A DNA stretch of 64,000 nucleotides from Lachnospiraceae bacterium (GTDB taxonomy: Bacteria > Bacillota > Clostridia > Lachnospirales > Lachnospiraceae), in contig JAFSXN010000065.1 of the NCBI GenBank assembly GCA_017444015.1, forward strand, positions 1 through 64,000, read 5' to 3'. Under the pieces are notes generated by a model, which did no database searches, was not told where the DNA came from, and saw only the letters and a list, made by a program, of their open reading frames with translations. The stretch's first letter is position 1; every line of letters begins with the position of its first letter. Shown here piece after piece: positions 62,418 to 64,000 of the stretch. Position numbers and translations under genes: made by a program.

Positions 62418-64000
62418 TCAAGTGGTTTTGGGCTGGCTTGTTTCAGATTCTATGACATTCTTATCCTTCTTTTTGCGGAACCTCTGGAAAATCAGATAAA
62501 AATTCGGCAAAAGCAACAGGGTCAGAATCGTTGATGCCAAAAGCCCGCCGACGATCACGACCGCCATTCCCTGCATAGACTCCGTGTTCTTTGCCAGCTT
62601 GAAAGCAATCGGCAGCATCGCAAGCTCCGTAGTCAACGTCGTGATCAGGATCGGACGAAGCCTGTCCTTTCCGGCGTGAACAAGCGCCTCCTTGATCTCC
62701 TCCCCCGCTTCCCGGAACTGATTCGTCGTATCAATATAGATAATTCCGTTATTTACAACGATCCCGGCAAGCATCAGGATCCCAAGCAGCACGGTCATAG
62801 AGATCTTGACCCTCATAATCAGCATCATAAGGATCGAACCGATGGCGGCAAAAGGGATACAGAGCATGATCAGGATCGAATAGGCCAGGGATTCAAACTG
62901 AATCGCCATGACCATAAAGACCAGATAGAAGGCAATGACGATCGCCTGTCCGATGGCGGCGAATTCCTCGTTCATCGTCTCCGTGATCGAATTCTCAATG
63001 AAATTTACGCCCTCCGGCAGTTCAAGGGCAGCCATCCGCTCATTGACACCCTCCAATATACCATCCTTGGTCTCCGCCCTCATGACCGCCGTAATCGCGG
63101 CATCAAATCGGCCGTCTGCCCGGGTAACGGTCTGCGCGGCCTGTACCAGTCTGAGGTCAGCGATTTCCGAAAGTAAAATCTTTCTCCCCGAAGAATTCAT
63201 AAAGCTCATAGAGGCTACGTCGTCTAATGTTGTATAATACCCCTTCGGATATTCCACCTTGATAGTATACTTGGTATGATCGATCGTCACATCTCCGGCT
63301 TCCGTACCGTTCCGGTTCATATAGATCAGCTGCGAGACCACGGAGGGACTCAAGCCATTTGCCTGCGCCATCTCCGGGTCAATGTCGATCAGTACCTTCG
63401 CGCCGCTGTCCTCCACAGAGGAAGAAACCGAAAGGACTCCGGGCGTACTTTCGAGGATCGCCGTAATACTCTTACTCGCCTCTCTGAGCGACACCATATC
63501 ATCCGCCACGATATCAAATTCCTCGCTTCCTCCGGTATTCATAGAGCCCAGACCCGTCGTCGAGCCGGAGCTGACCGTAATCTCACATACAGTCGAAAAA
63601 TCTCGCAAAAGCCCGTTCCACTCATCGACGATATCCTGCGTCGTCCGCGTGATCTCCTCCGCCTTATAAGCAGTCACCGTCGCGCTTGAGGTTCCCTCCG
63701 ACAGGCTGATATTATAGCTCTTTGCAAGGCCGCTGTTCTCTACAAACTGCTCCAGCTTTACAACCGTCTCATCCATTGCCTCAAGGCTTAAGTCCGGTCG
63801 GAATTTCACATCCATCTGGATCACGCCCTCGTCGGTAGCCCCGATGAGCTCCGAGCCCAGACCTCCCGCAAGAAAAATGGAAAGGCCAAAGGTCAGAATC
63901 GCTGCCAGAGCAACGATCACGCTCTTATTTAAGATCCTCTCTAAGAACTTCCCATAGACGCCCGCCAGCTTTTGAATGACAATGGTAACGGGATTGTTCT
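62418..64000 (-). CDS. efflux RND transporter permease (C-terminal part; continues past the window)
   Basis: The open frame reaches the right edge; its first visible residues are NNPVTIVIQKLAGVYGKFLE, a typical start of the second half of AcrB-like permeases. Then a membrane segment, a large periplasmic-type porter domain (MDVKFRPDLSLEAMDETVV, FDIVADDMVSLREASKSI, GRKILLSEIADLRLV), and five membrane segments (YLVFMVMAIQFESLAYSILI, LLGILMLAGIVVNNGIIYID, DRLRPILITTLTTELAMLPI). 527 codons visible; the N-terminal half is outside. Gram-positive members export drugs, lipids or metabolites; the substrate is unknown. Confidence 0.9.
   Translation of the reverse strand, partial: NNPVTIVIQKLAGVYGKFLERILNKSVIVALAAILTFGLSIFLAGGLGSELIGATDEGVIQMDVKFRPDLSLEAMDETVVKLEQFVENSGLAKSYNISLSEGTSSATVTAYKAEEITRTTQDIVDEWNGLLRDFSTVCEITVSSGSTTGLGSMNTGGSEEFDIVADDMVSLREASKSITAILESTPGVLSVSSSVEDSGAKVLIDIDPEMAQANGLSPSVVSQLIYMNRNGTEAGDVTIDHTKYTIKVEYPKGYYTTLDDVASMSFMNSSGRKILLSEIADLRLVQAAQTVTRADGRFDAAITAVMRAETKDGILEGVNERMAALELPEGVNFIENSITETMNEEFAAIGQAIVIAFYLVFMVMAIQFESLAYSILIMLCIPFAAIGSILMMLIMRVKISMTVLLGILMLAGIVVNNGIIYIDTTNQFREAGEEIKEALVHAGKDRLRPILITTLTTELAMLPIAFKLAKNTESMQGMAVVIVGGLLASTILTLLLLPNFYLIFQRFRKKKDKNVIESETSQPKTT

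Overview
The window looks like a chromosomal stretch of a Gram-positive Clostridia genome, most likely a Lachnospiraceae relative. Reasons: the gene order ylxM-ffh-rpsP-khpA-rimM-trmD-rplS, the block rpmF-plsX-acpP-rnc-smc-ftsY, a CpsBCD/LCP-type exopolysaccharide regulatory operon, TmcAL next to Pta, PFL/ACT gene pairs, strong AGGAGG ribosome sites and medium GC. Almost every gene is on the minus strand; only tmcAL and a MATE exporter run on the plus strand. Protein calls rest on motif recognition in the translated sequence, not on database searches.

Layout. (1) 1-5560: exopolysaccharide control operon (CpsB phosphatase, Wzz-type chain-length protein, CpsD kinase, degenerate GH3-like membrane protein, and an LCP ligase cut by the window edge). 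It is preceded by a tyrosine recombinase and a region that looks like an invertible promoter. (2) 5818-14338: TAXI lipoprotein, two signal peptidases around rbgA, and an aromatic amino acid operon (pheA, aroQ, aroA, tyrA, aroF). (3) 14494-20045: rplS-trmD-rimM-khpA-rpsP, ffh-ylxM and threonine ammonia-lyase. (4) 20038-30364: ftsY-smc-rnc-acpP-plsX-rpmF, a TPP-riboswitch-controlled thiT, pta and divergent tmcAL. (5) 30431-44314: two-component proteins, PFL and ACT proteins, a WalJ-like hydrolase, an FtsA-like ATPase, coaE, polA, a zinc-finger membrane protein and a PRTase. (6) 44655-49203: MATE exporter, AAA-ATPase-like/PD-(D/E)XK protein, gene remnants and tRNA-Leu. (7) 49550-60143: lysA, a TPR/MORN protein, ung, hisF, hisH, a 1012-residue repeat protein, cheV and aspS. 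(8) 60144-64000: repeat-broken remnants, tRNA-Gly and a partial RND efflux permease.

Four things stand out. First, a probable recombinase-driven ON/OFF promoter switch lies upstream of the exopolysaccharide operon. Second, cheV is followed by a membrane protein carrying six copies of a peptide that resembles the CheY-P-binding N-terminus of FliM, an arrangement I do not recognise as described. Third, eight copies of a 103-bp palindromic miniature element are scattered through the window; removing one copy plus a TA duplication restores reading frames or the expected stop in three genes, which points to Tc1/mariner/IS630-type insertion. One copy supplies the last residues and stop codon of Ffh. 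Fourth, four structured double-hairpin elements of unrelated sequence but common architecture lie between genes, three of them in the aromatic operon region.
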